DNA of 64,000 nt, taken from positions 5,001-69,000 of the forward strand of contig OX465107.1 in assembly GCA_949987565.1 (NCBI GenBank), written 5' to 3'. Numbering within the stretch: the first letter of the stretch is position 1; the number at the start of each line of letters is the position of its first letter. Below, one piece after another: positions 11,391 to 23,400 of the stretch. Origin of the DNA: Luidia sarsii (lineage: Eukaryota > Echinodermata > Asteroidea > Paxillosida > Luidiidae). Both the position numbers and the translations under genes were made by a program. The notes beneath the pieces are model-generated. The model made no database searches. It was not told where the DNA came from and saw only the letters and a program-made list of their open reading frames with translations.

Positions 11391-12300
11391 CAATCCCATT
11401 AATATCCAAACCTCAAAATAATTCAAAACAAACAAATTAAATGACCCCAAAATAGCACAGATTAAAATGATATCGGTTTAAATTTTTCGATTTCTTTATT
11501 GTGAATGAAGTTGGCTTTGTTAAAGCTTCAGTTATACATCATAATGAAATCCTTCATACACTCACTTGTTCCCTGTGGCCTACATTTTGTAGTATGATAA
11601 TAAAGGGCGCCCTCTTTGAACTGGGAAAGGCAAAAACCACAATTTTAAAAATCTGAAAATTTCTTTCCGACCCTCCTAAGACCAATCAAGCTGTAAAGCT
11701 CCTGGTCAAATGGGCTTTTTATATCAACTGTTTGCATCAACTTGATAAATATTCATCAACAATTGAACTTATAACATTAAAACAAACTTTTAAGATTCTG
11801 TATTAAAATGCCAAAATAAATTTCGATGTATTCTAATTTTCATAGCTTAGAACAGCTGTTGAAAGAAGATACTTGTTTGGGCCAATTAAGCTTATTTAAC
11901 TGAATGAAATTGATTACCATGTTAAGATGTAATCAAATTGTATTTTATAAATACAAAGGTTTCATTAATCATAAACAAGTTACTCTGTGGTACATAAACA
12001 TTTAATGTTTGATTGCTCAAAGTACTTCAGTTTTTCTTTTGCTTTTGAGATGATCATTTCAGAATATCATCCCATCAATCTATGACCAAGCAGGCTTTGT
12101 TTCTTCTATGCATTGAGGGTGACAGTGCAAGAGTGCAATTGGAGGGAAAGAGTAGAGAGAAAGATGTTGGTGCAAAAAAAAATGAAAGAGATAGGTCAAT
12201 GATTGACATGGCTGAGAGAAGATGTTGGTGCAAAGATGGGAGAGAGAGAAGAAACAAAGTATGCGGTTGGGGGACATAATTTGCATAAGCGTGGACTTTG
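11391..12300. repeat. Segmental duplicate, copy I (pairs with 37375-38130)
   Basis: Long stretches match 37375-38130 in the same order and orientation with substitutions and indels. Shared landmarks are the aaaacaaac...gatatc...tttctttattg block, gttggctttgt, tacatcataatgaaatcctt, agggcgccctctttgaMctgggaaaggc, acaagttactctgtggtac, and the ccaagcaggctttgtttcttctat block with its paired gatgttggtgcaaa / gatgtgggtgcaaa motifs. In both places the duplicate lies directly 3' (minus-strand sense) of the gene-family terminal exon, so it was probably copied together with the gene. Confidence 0.8.
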
Positions 12301-12505
12301 TTCGACAGTAAAATCTAGATAAGTCACTCTCTGATAACTCAAAACTCCTGTTAAGTCAAACAAGGATTCTACATGTATTCCCTTCACCAGTAAAATAATG
12401 TTACAACTTCTCTTAACTCAAAACTCTGCTCAACACAAAATAATGATGATCATGAAGTAAATAAAATCTCAGAAACTGTTGACCTGCAATGCATCAATCT
12501 CAAAA

Positions 12506-12592
12506 GGGCCTGACGTTTTGATGCTAGCAGGACCTTTCTCAAGTACCTTTGAGAAAGGTCCAGCTAAGGCCGAAATGTCAGACTCTCTAACT
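12506..12592. mobile_element. Small fold-back hairpin element, copy 1
   Basis: A perfect 13-bp inverted repeat (ggacctttctcaa at 12530-12542, complement at 12549-12561) with a 6-bp loop is extended by imperfect outer arms (agggcctgacgttttgatgctagca against the complement of the gctaaggccgaaatgtcagactct side). A second copy in the opposite orientation is at 39020-39107. A long hairpin plus dispersed opposite-orientation copies suggests a miniature fold-back element. No target-site duplication was established. Confidence 0.6.
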
Positions 12593-12805
12593 TTGAAATT
12601 ATGAGCCTGTTTGCTTGAGATTTGACGAATCAAAACTTTCCTATATTTCCAAAAATACAAACAAAAACTCTTATTTTTCATTCTTATTTCATGCACTCTT
12701 ATTTAAATTAATTTAATGAAACATATTTCATAATGATAATCTTAAGTTACATCGTAGATCACATTTATTTTTTAAGAAATAGTCGGCGAACTTAATGGCT
12801 GCCGT

Positions 12806-12880
12806 CTAGTTGAAGTCTCTATTCACTGTCTCTGAAGAGCCGATATCTGGCTGCACCAGGGTGTACATAAGTTGTCCATT
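12806..12880 (-). CDS. Candidate terminal exon, gene-family copy I
   Basis: Read on the minus strand, ttttgtctcag at the upstream side forms a polypyrimidine-AG acceptor. The frame encodes a peptide of the type YTLVQPDIGSSETVNRDFN and ends in TAG at 12806-12808. The paralogous exon at 38284-38359 reads DTLVQPHISSSSEAVERDFN and ends in TGA at the homologous position, with one 3-bp (one-codon) indel between them. A frame-preserving indel and different stop codons at the same place support real coding history. No known domain recognised. Copy I lacks several exons found in copy II, so it may be a truncated gene or a pseudogene. Confidence 0.4.
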   Translation of the reverse strand, partial: NGQLMYTLVQPDIGSSETVNRDFN

Positions 12881-13034
12881 CTGAGACAAAAGAAAAGTAT
12901 GAAGAAATATCTTAGTCATTGTATTCATGAAAGATCCAAGTACAGGGTTACGGAGGAAAATTAGAAGCGTATGTAAGATAATTAATCAGCATTCACACAA
13001 AATGCCAAGTGGATATCAGTGAAAAGTAAGTACC

Positions 13035-13230
13035 CATAGACACAACTGCTATGGTTTATTTGGTCATTGTTCTAGGGCAGGGAAACTGCCATATTTAGAT
13101 ATTTAGTCCAGGTTTTGGAAGATTTTTAAACCCACGGAAGATGTAAAAATGTTGATACACATTAAGTTCAGAACCTACTACATACATGTAGGGCTAGTCA
13201 GAAAATTGACAAAAAAGTCCCAAAGCAGGA
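13035..13230. repeat. Intronic paralogous segment (pairs with 61935-62115)
   Basis: Matches 61935-62115: ctgctatgg, ggcaggga, atatttagtccaggttttggaagatttttaaa and gactagtcagaaaatt occur in the same order in both. This links copy I to the third gene-family fragment at 61.7-62.3 kb. Confidence 0.7.
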
Positions 13231-13300
13231 TACATTTGAGGCCTCTGGAGGAGTACGGAATGAGTAGATGACAAGTCATTCCTACAAGGCACAAACTCAC

Positions 13301-13405
13301 CTCAATATGACATCAGGAGCATCTTCAGTCACTGCAGTTTTCCTCACTCACAATTTCCACAAACCAGCCTCTTCCTGGGCCCTTCTCAGAATCCAGGCTG
13401 CACCA
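13301..13405 (-). pseudogene. Fused exon-like block (types D and A'), copy I
   Basis: Minus strand: acceptor cctattcag at the 13405 side, donor gtgagttt at the 13301 side. The first part resembles exon type D (GAAWILRRAQEE, compare GANRILTRAQEE in the cassette array). The second part matches the 3' half of the 38609-38711 exon (VRKTAVTEDAPDVILR). In the frame joining the two parts there is one TGA between them. The block looks like a deletion fusing two formerly separate exons with loss of the intron between. Confidence 0.4.
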
Positions 13406-13536
13406 CTGAATAGGAAGGAATTAAGACAAGGAATGACAGCATGGTAAATGTGAGGCAATCAAGGGGGTAGGCCATGACAACATTCTGAAATAAGAGTTAC
13501 TTTAGAACTTGAGAGACTGTTTAGACTGGGACCTAC

Positions 13537-13604
13537 CTCTAGTTATCAGTATAATCTGCGATGGTGAGCTCCTTAAACACATCCAGTAGGGGCTGTCATC
13601 AATC
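13537..13604 (-). pseudogene. Exon-like block type C, copy I, abutting the minisatellite
   Basis: Minus strand: acceptor aagcttag, then GATTGATGACAG, then a coding-like frame PLLDVFKELTIADYTDN ending in TAG just before the donor gtaggt. The homologous block at 39152-39224 reads HLLEMFKELTIADKTDN. Third-position changes (CTT/CTG) fit this frame, although an upstream stop in the same frame remains unless splicing uses the internal gacag. The 43-bp minisatellite begins at the acceptor side with no spacer. Confidence 0.35.
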
Positions 13605-14999
13605 CTAAGCTTGGTTTGGAGGGATGTCGTCTCAGGACTCGATGGACGACAGTTTTGTTTGGAGGGTTGTCGTCACAGGAGTCGATGGACGTCAGTTTGG
13701 TTTGGAGGGTTGCCGTCACAGAAGTCGATGGACGGCAGTTTTGATTGGAGGGTTGTCGTCAAAGGAGTTGATGGACGACAGTTTGGTTTGGAGGGTTGTC
13801 GTCAAAGGAGTTGATGGAAGACAGTTTGGTTTGGAGGGTTGCCATCCCAGGAGTCGACAGACGACAGTTTGGTTTGGAGGGTTGTCGTCAGAAGAGTCGA
13901 TGGACATCAGATTGGTTTGGAGGGTTGCCGTCGCAGGAGACGACAGACGACAATTTGATTTAGAGGGTTGTCGTCAAAGGAGTCGAAGGACGACAGTTTG
14001 GTTTGGAGGGTTGCCATCACAGGAGTCGACAGACGACAGTTTGGTTTAAAGGGTTGTCGTCAGAGGAGTCGATGGACGACAGTTTGGTTGGAGGGTTGTC
14101 GTCTCAGGAGTTGACGGATGACAGTTTTGTTTGGAGGGTTGTCGTTACAGGAATCGACGGACGACAGTTTCATTTGGAAGGTTGGCGTCACAGCAGTTGG
14201 AGGACGACAGTTTCGTTTGGAGGGTTGTCATCACAGGAGTCGACGGACGACAGTTTGGTTTGGAGGGCTACTGTCACAGGAGACGATGAACGACAGTTTC
14301 GTTTGGAGGGTTGCCATCACAGGAGTCGACAGACGAAAGTTTGGTTTGGAGGGTTGTCGTCAAAGGAGTCGACGGACGACAGTTTGGTTTGGAGGGTTGT
14401 CGTCACAGGAGTCGACAGACGACAGTTTGGTTTGGAGGGTTGTCGTCAGAGGGGTCGATGGACGACAGTTTTGTTTGGAGGGTTGTCGTCGCAGGAGTTG
14501 ACGGATGACAGTTTTGTTTGGAGGGTTGTCGTTACAGGAGTCAACGGACGACAGTTTCGTTTGGAGGGTTGGCGTCACAGGAAATAATGGATGAAAGTTT
14601 GGTTTGGATGGTTGCTGTCACAGGATTCGACAGACGACAGTTTGGTTTGGAGGGTTGCCGTCGCAGGAGTTGACAGACGACAGTTTGGTTTGGAGGGTTG
14701 TCGTCACAGGAGTCGACGGACGACAGTTTCGTTTGGAGGGTTCGCGTCACAGGAAATAATGGATGACAGTTTGGTTTGGAGGGTTGCCGTCGCAGGAGTC
14801 GACGGGCGACAGTTTTGTTTGTAGGGGTGCCGTCGCAGGAGTCGACTGACGACAGTTTCGTTTTGAAAGTTCCATCGCAGGAGTCGACGGACGACAGTTT
14901 CGTTTGGAGGGCTGCCGTCACAGGAGTCGACGAATGACAGTTTTGTTTGGAGGGTTGCCATAGCAGGAGTCGACGGACAACAGTTTCATTTGGAGGGTT

Positions 15000-17900
15000 G
15001 TCGTCGCAGGAGTCGACGGACGACAGTTTTGTTTAAAGGGTTGCCGTTGCAGGAGTCGACAGAAGGCAGTTTTGTTTGGAGGGTGGCCGTCGCAGGAGTT
15101 AACAGAAGGCAGTTTTGTTTGGAGGGTTGCCGTCGCAGGAGTCGACGGAAAGCAGTTTCTTTTCGAAAGTTGCCGTTGCAGGAGTCGACTGATGACAGTT
15201 TCGTTTAAAGGGTTGCCGTCGCAGGAGTTGATGGACGACAGTTTCGTTTGGAGGGTTGCCATCACAGGAGTCGACGGAAGTCAGTTTTGTTTAAAGGGTT
15301 GCCGTTGCAGGAGTCGACGGACAACAGTTTCGTTTGAAGGGTTGCCTTTCGCAGGAGTTGACGGACGACAGTTTTGTTTAAAGGGTTGCCGTTGCAGGAG
15401 TTAACAGAAGGCAGTGTCGTTTGGAGGGTTGCCGTTGCAGAAGTCGACTGAAAGTAGTTTCGTTTCCAGGGTTGCCGTTGCAGGAGTTGACGGATGACAG
15501 TTTTGCTTAGAGGGTTACTGTCGCAGGAGTTAACAGAAGGCAGTGTCGTTTGGAGGGTTGCCGTCGCAGGAGTTGACAGAAGGCAGTGTCGTTTGGAGGG
15601 TTGCCGTCGCAGGAGTTGACAGAAGGCAGTTTCGTTTGGAGGGTTGCCGTCGCAGGAGTTGACAGAAAGCAGTTTCATTTGGAGGGTTGCAATCGCAGGA
15701 GTCAACGGATGACAGCTTTGTTTGGAGGGTGGCCGTTGCAAGAGTTGACACACCACAGTTTCGTTTGGAGGGTTGCTGTCGCAGGAGTCGACGGATGACA
15801 GCTTTGTTTGGAGGGTGGCCGTTGCAAGAGTTGACACACCACAGTGTCGTTTGGAGGGTTACCGTCGCAGGAGTTAACAGAAGGCAGTGTCGTTTGGAGG
15901 GTTGCCGTCGCAGGAGTTGACAGAAGGCAGTGTCGTTTGGAGGGTTGCCGTCGCAGGAGTTGACAGAAGGCAGTTTCGTTTGGAGGGTTGCCGTCGCAGG
16001 AGTTGACAGAAAGCAGTTTCGTTTGGAGGGTTGCCATCGCAGGAGTCAACGGATGACAGCTTTGTTTGGAGGGTGGCCGTTGCAAGAGTTGACACACCAC
16101 AGTTTCGTTTGGAGGGTTGCTGTCGCAGGAGTCGAAAGAAGGCAGTTTTGTTTGGAGGGTTGCCGTCGCAGGAGTTGATGGACAACAGTTTCGTTTAGAG
16201 GGTTGCCGTCGCAGAAGTGGACGGACGACAGTTTCGTTTGGAGTGTTGCCATTACAGGAGTCGATGGACGACAGTTTCGTTTGAAGGGATGACGTTGCAG
16301 GAGTCAACGAACGACAGTTTCGTTTGGAGGGTTGCCGTCGCAGGAGTCGACAGAGGGCAGTTCCAGTTGGAGGGTTGCCGTCGCAGGAGTCGACGGACAA
16401 CAGTTTCGTTTGGAGGGTTGCCATCACAGGAGTCGACAAAAGACAGTTTCCTTTGGAGGGTTGCCGTTGCAGGAGTCGACGGACGACAGTTACATTTGGA
16501 GGGTTGCCGTCGCAGGAGTCGACGGAAGGCAGTTTCGTTTTGAGGGTTCCCATTGCAGGAGTCGACAGAGGGCAGTTTTGTTTGGAGGGTGGCCTTCGCA
16601 GGAGTTAACAAAAGGCAGTTTCGTTCCAAGGGTTACCGTCGCAGGAGTTGACAGACGACAGTTTCATTTGGAGGGTTGCCGTGGCAGGAGTCGACGGACA
16701 ACAGTTTCGTTTGGAGGGTTGCCATCACAGGAGTCGATGGACGACAGTTTCGTTTGGAGGGATGACGTCGCAGGAGTCAACGGACGACAGTTTCGTTTGG
16801 AGGGTTGTCATCGCAGGAGTCGACGGACGACAGTTTTGTTTAAAGGGTTGCCGTTGCAGGAGTCGACAAAAGGCAGTTTTGTTTGGAGGGTGGCCGTCGC
16901 AGGAGTTAACAGAAGGCAGTTTTGTTTGGAGGGTTGCCGTCGCAGGAGTTAACAGAAGGCAGTGTCGTTTGGAGGGTTGCCGTCGCAGGAGTTGACAGAA
17001 GGCAGTGTCGTTTGGAGGGTTGCCGTCGCAGGAGTTGACAGAAAGCAGTTTCGTTTGGAGGGTTGCCATCGCAGGAGTCAACGGATGACAGCTTTGTTTG
17101 GAGGGTGGCCGTTGCAAGAGTTGACACACCACAGTTTCGTTTGGAGGGTTGCTGTCGCAGGAGTCGAAAGAAGGCAGTTTCGTTTGGAGGGTTGCCGTCG
17201 CAGGAGTTGATGGACAACAGTTTCGTTTAGAGGGTTGCCGTCGCAGGAGTGGACGGACGACAGTTTCGTTTGGAGTGTTGCCATTACAGGAGTCGATGCA
17301 CGACAGTTTCGTTTGAAGGGATGACGTTGCAGGAGTCAACAGACGACAGTTTCGTTTGGAGGGTTGCCGTCGCAGGAGTCGACGGACAACAGTTTCGTTT
17401 GGAGGGTTGCCATCACAGGAGTCGACAGAAGACAGTTTCCTTTGGAGGGTTGCCGTTGCAGGAGTCGACGGACGACAGTTACATTTGGAGGGTTGCCGTC
17501 GCAGGAGTCGACGGAAGGCAGTTTCGTTTTGAGGGTTCCCATTGCAGGAGTCGACAGAGGGCAGTTTTGTTTGGAGGGTGGCCTTCGCAGGAGTTAACAG
17601 AAGGCAGTTTCGTTCAGAGGGTTACCGTCGCAGGAGTTGACAGACGACAGTTTCGTTTGGAGGGTTGCCATGGCAGGAGTCGATGGACGACAGTTTTGTT
17701 TGGAGGGTGGCCGTCGCAGGAGTTAACAGAAGGCAGTTTTGTTTAGAGGGTTGCCGTCGCAGGAGTCGACAGAAAGCAGTTTCTTTTCGAAAGTTGCCGT
17801 TGCAGGAGTCGACTGATGACAGTTTTGTTTAAAGGGTTGCCGTTGCAGGAGTCGACAGAAGGCAGTTTTGTTTGGAGGGTGGCCGTCGCAGGAGTTAACA

Positions 17901-20480
17901 GAAGGCAGTTTTGTTTGGAGGGTTGCCGTCGCAGGAGTCGACGGAAAGCAGTTTCTTTTCGAAAGTTGCCGTTGCAGGAGTCGACTGATGACAGTTTCGT
18001 TTAAAGGGTTGCCGTCGCAGGAGTTGATGGACGACAGTTTCGTTTGGAGGGTTGCCATCACAGGAGTCGACGGAAGTCAGTTTTGTTTAAAGGGTTGCCG
18101 TTGCAGGAGTCGACGGACAACAGTTTCGTTTGAAGGGTTGCCTTTCGTAGGAGTTGACGGACGACAGTTTTGTTTAAAGGGTTGCCGTTGCAGGAGTTAA
18201 CAGAAGGCAGTGTCGTTTGGAGGGTTGCCGTTGCAGAAGTCGACTGAAAGTAGTTTCGTTTCCAGGGTTGCCGTTGCAGGAGTTGACGGATGACAGTTTT
18301 GCTTAGAGGGTTACTGTCGCAGGAGTTAACAGAAGGCAGTGTCGTTTGGAGGGTTGCCGTCGCAGGAGTTGACAGAAGGCAGTGTCGTTTGGAGGGTTGC
18401 CGTCGCAGGAGTTGACAGAAGGCAGTTTCGTTTGGAGGGTTGCCGTCGCAGGAGTTGACAGAAAGCAGTTTCATTTGGAGGGTTGCCATTGCAGGAGTCA
18501 ACGGATGACAGCTTTGTTTGGAGGGTGGCCGTTGCAAGAGTTGACACACCACAGTTTCGTTTGGAGGGTTGCTGTCGCAGGAGTCGACGGATGACAGCTT
18601 TGTTTGGAGGGTGGCCGTTGCAAGAGTTGACACACCACAGTGTCGTTTGGAGGGTTACCGTCGCAGGAGTTAACAGAAGGCAGTGTCGTTTGGAGGGTTG
18701 CCGTCGCAGGAGTTGACAGAAGGCAGTGTCGTTTGGAGGGTTGCCGTCGCAGGAGTTGACAGAAGGCAGTTTCGTTTGGAGGGTTGCCGTCGCAGGAGTT
18801 GACAGAAAGCAGTTTCGTTTGGAGGGTTGCCATCGCAGGAGTCAACGGATGACAGCTTTGTTTGGAGGGTGGCCGTTGCAAGAGTTGACACACCACAGTT
18901 TCGTTTGGAGGGTTGCTGTCGCAGGAGTCGAAAGAAGGCAGTTTTGTTTGGAGGGTTGCCGTCGCAGGAGTTGATGGACAACAGTTTCGTTTAGAGGGTT
19001 GCCGTCGCAGAAGTGGACGGACGACAGTTTCGTTTGGAGTGTTGCCATTACAGGAGTCGATGGACGACAGTTTCGTTTGAAGGGATGACGTTGCAGGAGT
19101 CAACGGACGACAGTTTCGTTTGGAGGGTTGCCGTCGCAGGAGTCGACAGAGGGCAGTTCCAGTTGGAGGGTTGCCGTCGCAGGAGTCGACGGACAACAGT
19201 TTCGTTTGGAGGGTTGCCATCACAGGAGTCGACAAAAGACAGTTTCCTTTGGAGGGTTGCCGTTGCAGGAGTCGACGGACGACAGTTACATTTGGAGGGT
19301 TGCCGTCGCAGGAGTCGACGGAAGGCAGTTTCGTTTTGAGGGTTCCCATTGCAGGAGTCGACAGAGGGCAGTTTTGTTTGGAGGGTGGCCTTCGCAGGAG
19401 TTAACAAAAGGCAGTTTCGTTCCAAGGGTTACCGTCGCAGGAGTTGACAGACGACAGTTTCATTTGGAGGGTTGCCGTGGCAGGAGTCGACGGACAACAG
19501 TTTCGTTTGGAGGGTTGCCATCACAGGAGTCGATGGACGACAGTTTCGTTTGGAGGGATGACGTCGCAGGAGTCAACGGACGACAGTTTCGTTTGGAGGG
19601 TTGTCATCGCAGGAGTCGACGGACGACAGTTTTGTTTAAAGGGTTGCCGTTGCAGGAGTCGACAAAAGGCAGTTTTGTTTGGAGGGTGGCCATCGCAGGA
19701 GTTAACAGAAGGCAGTTTTGTTTGGAGGGTTGCCGTCGCAGGAGTTAACAGAAGGCAGTGTCGTTTGGAGGGTTGCCGTCGCAGGAGTTGACAGAAGGCA
19801 GTGTCGTTTGGAGGGTTGCCGTCGCAGGAGTTGACAGAAAGCAGTTTCGTTTGGAGGGTTGCCATCGCAGGAGTCAACGGATGACAGCTTTGTTTGGAGG
19901 GTGGCCGTTGCAAGAGTTGACACACCAGAGTTTCGTTTGGAGGGTTGCTGTCGCAGGAGTCGAAAGAAGGCAGTTTCGTTTGGAGGGTTGCCGTCGCAGG
20001 AGTTGATGGACAACAGTTTCGTTTAGAGGGTTGCCGTCGCAGGAGTGGACGGACGACAGTTTCGTTTGGAGTGTTGCCATTACAGGAGTCGATGCACGAC
20101 AGTTTCGTTTGAAGGGATGACGTTGCAGGAGTCAACAGACGACAGTTTCGTTTGGAGGGTTGCCGTCGCAGGAGTCGACGGACAACAGTTTCGTTTGGAG
20201 GGTTGCCATCACAGGAGTCGACAGAAGACAGTTTCCTTTGGAGGGTTGCCGTTGCAGGAGTCGACGGACGACAGTTACATTTGGAGGGTTGCCGTCGCAG
20301 GAGTCGACGGAAGGCAGTTTCGTTTTGAGGGTTCCCATTGCAGGAGTCGACAGAGGGCAGTTTTGTTTGGAGGGTGGCCTTCGCAGGAGTTAACAGAAGG
20401 CAGTTTCGTTCAGAGGGTTACCGTCGCAGGAGTTGACAGACGACAGTTTCGTTTGGAGGGTTGCCGTGGCAGGAGTTGAT
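15000..20480. repeat. Higher-order duplication, 2,796-bp period
   Basis: Variant units recur in the same order at a spacing of 2,796 bp, which is 65 units of 43 bp plus 1 bp. The block from about 15.0-17.7 kb is copied at about 17.8-20.5 kb with few differences; for example the unit with gagggttcccattgcagg at about 16545 returns at about 19341. The near-identity of long blocks against more diverged neighbouring units indicates recent segmental duplication inside the array. Confidence 0.85.
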
Positions 20481-23400
20481 GGACGACAGTTTTGTTTGGA
20501 GGGTGGCCGTCGCAGGAGTTAACAGAAGGCAGTTTTGTTTGGAGGGTTGCCGTCGCAGGAGTCGACAGAAAGCAGTTTCTTTTCGAAAGTTGCCGTTGCA
20601 GGAGTCGACTGATGACAGTTTCGTTTAAAGGGTTGCCGTCGCAGGAGTTGATGGACGACAGTTTCGTTTGGAGGGTTGCCATCACAGGAGTCGACGGAAG
20701 TCAGTTTTGTTTAAAGGGTTGCCGTTGCAGGAGTCGACGGACAACAGTTTCGTTTGGAGGGTTGCCTTTCGCAGGAGTTGACGGACGACAGTTTTGTTTA
20801 AAAGGTTGCCGTTGCAGGAGTTAACAGAAGGCAGTGTCGTTTGGAGGGTTGCCGTTGCAGAAGTCGACTGAAAGTAGTTTCGTTCCAGGGTTGCCGTTGC
20901 AGGAGTTGACGGATGACAGTTTTGCTTAGAGGGTTACTGTCGCAGGAGTTGACAGATGACAGTTTCGTTTGGAGGTTTGCCGTTGCAGAAGTCGACTGAA
21001 AGTAGTTTCGTTTCCAGGGTTGCCGTTGCAGGAGTTGACGGATGACAGTTTTGCTTAGAGGGTTACTGTCGCAGGAGTTGACAGATGACAGTTTCGTTTG
21101 GAGGTTTGCCATCGCAGGAGTCGACGGAAGTCAGTTTCATTTCAAGGGTTGCCGTCGCAGGAGTCAACGGATGACAGTTTTGTTTGGAGGGTTGCCGTAG
21201 CAGGAGTCGACGGACAACAGTTTCGTTTGGAGGGTTGCCGTCGTAGGAGTCGACGGACAACAGTTTCGTTTGGAGGGTTGCCATCACAGGAGTCGATGGA
21301 CGACAGTTTCGTTTGGAGGGATGACGTCGCAGGAGTCAACGGACGACAGTTTCGTTTGGAGGGTTGTCATCGCAGGAGTCGACGGACGACAGTTTTGTTT
21401 AAAGGGTTGCCGTTGCAGGAGTCGACAAAAGGCAGTTTTGTTTGGAGGGTGGCCGTCGCAGGAGTTAACAGAAGGCAGTTTTGTTTGGAGGGTTGCCGTC
21501 GCAGGAGTTAACAGAAGGCAGTGTCGTTTGGAGGGTTGCCGTCGCAGGAGTTGACAGAAGGCAGTGTCGTTTGGAGGGTTGCCGTCGCAGGAGTTGACAG
21601 AAGGCAGTTTCGTTTGGACGGTTGCTGTCGCAGGAGTTGACAGAAAGCAGTTTCGTTTGGAGGGTTGCCATCGCAGGAGTCAACGGATGACAGCTTTGTT
21701 TGGAGGGTGGCCGTTGCAAGAGTTGACACACCACAGTTTCGTTTGGAGGGTTGCTGTCGCAGGAGTCGAAAGAAGGCAGTTTCGTTTGGAGGGTTGCCGT
21801 CGCAGGAGTTGATGGACAACAGTTTCGTTTAGAGGGTTGCCGTCGCAGGAGTGGACGGACGACAGTTTCGTTTGGAGTGTTGCCATTACAGGAGTCGATG
21901 CACGACAGTTTCGTTTGAAGGGATGACGTTGCAGGAGTCAACAGACGACAGTTTCGTTTGGAGGGTTGCCGTCGCAGGAGTCGACGGACAACAGTTTCGT
22001 TTGGAGGGTTGCCATCACAGGAGTCGACAGAAGACAGTTTCCTTTGGAGGGTTGCTGTTGCAGGAGTCGACGGACGACAGTTACATTTGGAGGGTTGCCG
22101 TCGCAGGAGTCGACGGAAGGCAGTTTCGTTTTGAGGGTTCCCATTGCAGGAGTCGACAGAGGGCAGTTTTGTTTGGAGGGTGGCCTTCGCAGGAGTTAAC
22201 AGAAGGCAGTTTCGTTCAGAGGGTTACCGTCGCAGGAGTTGACAGACGACAGTTTCGTTTGGAGGGTTGCCGTGGCAGGAGTCGATGGACAACAGTTTTG
22301 TTTGGAGGGTTGCCGTCACAGGAGTCGACGGCCGACAGTTTTGTTTGTAGGGGTGCCGTCGCAGGAGTCGACTGACGACAGTTTCGTTTTGAGGGTTCCA
22401 TCGCAGGAGTCGACGGACGACAGTTTCGTTTGGAGGGCTGCCGTCACAGGAGTCGACGGATGACAGTTTTGTTTGGAGGGTTGCCATAGCAGGAGTCGAC
22501 GGACAACAGTTTCATTTGGAGGGTTGTCGTCGCAGGAGTCGACGGACGACAGTTTTGTTTAAAGGGTTGTCGTTGCAGGAGTCGACAGCAGGCAGTTTTG
22601 TTTGGAGGGTGGCAGTCGCAGGAGTTAACAGAAGGCAGTTTTGTTTGGAGGGTTGCCGTCGCAGGAGTCGACGGAAAGCAGTTTCTTTTCGAAAGTTGCC
22701 GTTGCAGGAGTCGACTGATGACAGTTTCGTTTAAAGGGTTGCCGTCGCAGGAGTTGATGGACGACAGTTTCGTTTGGAGGGTTGCCATCACAGGAGTCGA
22801 CGGAAGTCAGTTTTGTTTAAAGGGTTGCCGTTGCAGGAGTCGACGGAAGGCAGTTTCGTTTTGAGGGTTCCCATTGCAGGAGTCGACAGAGGGCAGTTTT
22901 GTTTGGAGGGTGGCCTTCGCAGGAGTTAACAAAAGGCAGTTTCGTTCCAAGGGTTACCGTCGCAGGAGTTGACAGACGACAGTTTCATTTGGAGGGTTGC
23001 CGTGGCAGGAGTCGACGGACAACAGTTTCGTTTGGAGGGTTGCCATCACAGGAGTCGATGGACGACAGTTTCGTTTGGAGGGATGACGTCGCAGGAGTCA
23101 ACGGACGACAGTTTCGTTTGGAGGGTTGTCATCGCAGGAGTCGACGGACGACAGTTTTGTTTAAAGGGTTGCCGTTGCAGGAGTCGACAAAAGGCAGTTT
23201 TGTTTGGAGGGTGGCCGTCGCAGGAGTTAACAGAAGGCAGTTTTGTTTGGAGGGTTGCCGTCGCAGGAGTTAACAGAAGGCAGTGTCGTTTGGAGGGTTG
23301 CCGTCGCAGGAGTTGACAGAAGGCAGTGTCGTTTGGAGGGTTGCCGTCGCAGGAGTTGACAGAAAGCAGTTTCGTTTGGAGGGTTGCCATCGCAGGAGTC

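Noticed and set aside
12075..12286. Overlapping 60-68 codon frames at 12.1-12.3 kb
   Set aside because: Low-complexity purine/pyrimidine-biased DNA within the segmental duplicate; frames are not kept in the copy at 37.9-38.1 kb apart from one short stretch, and no domain is seen.
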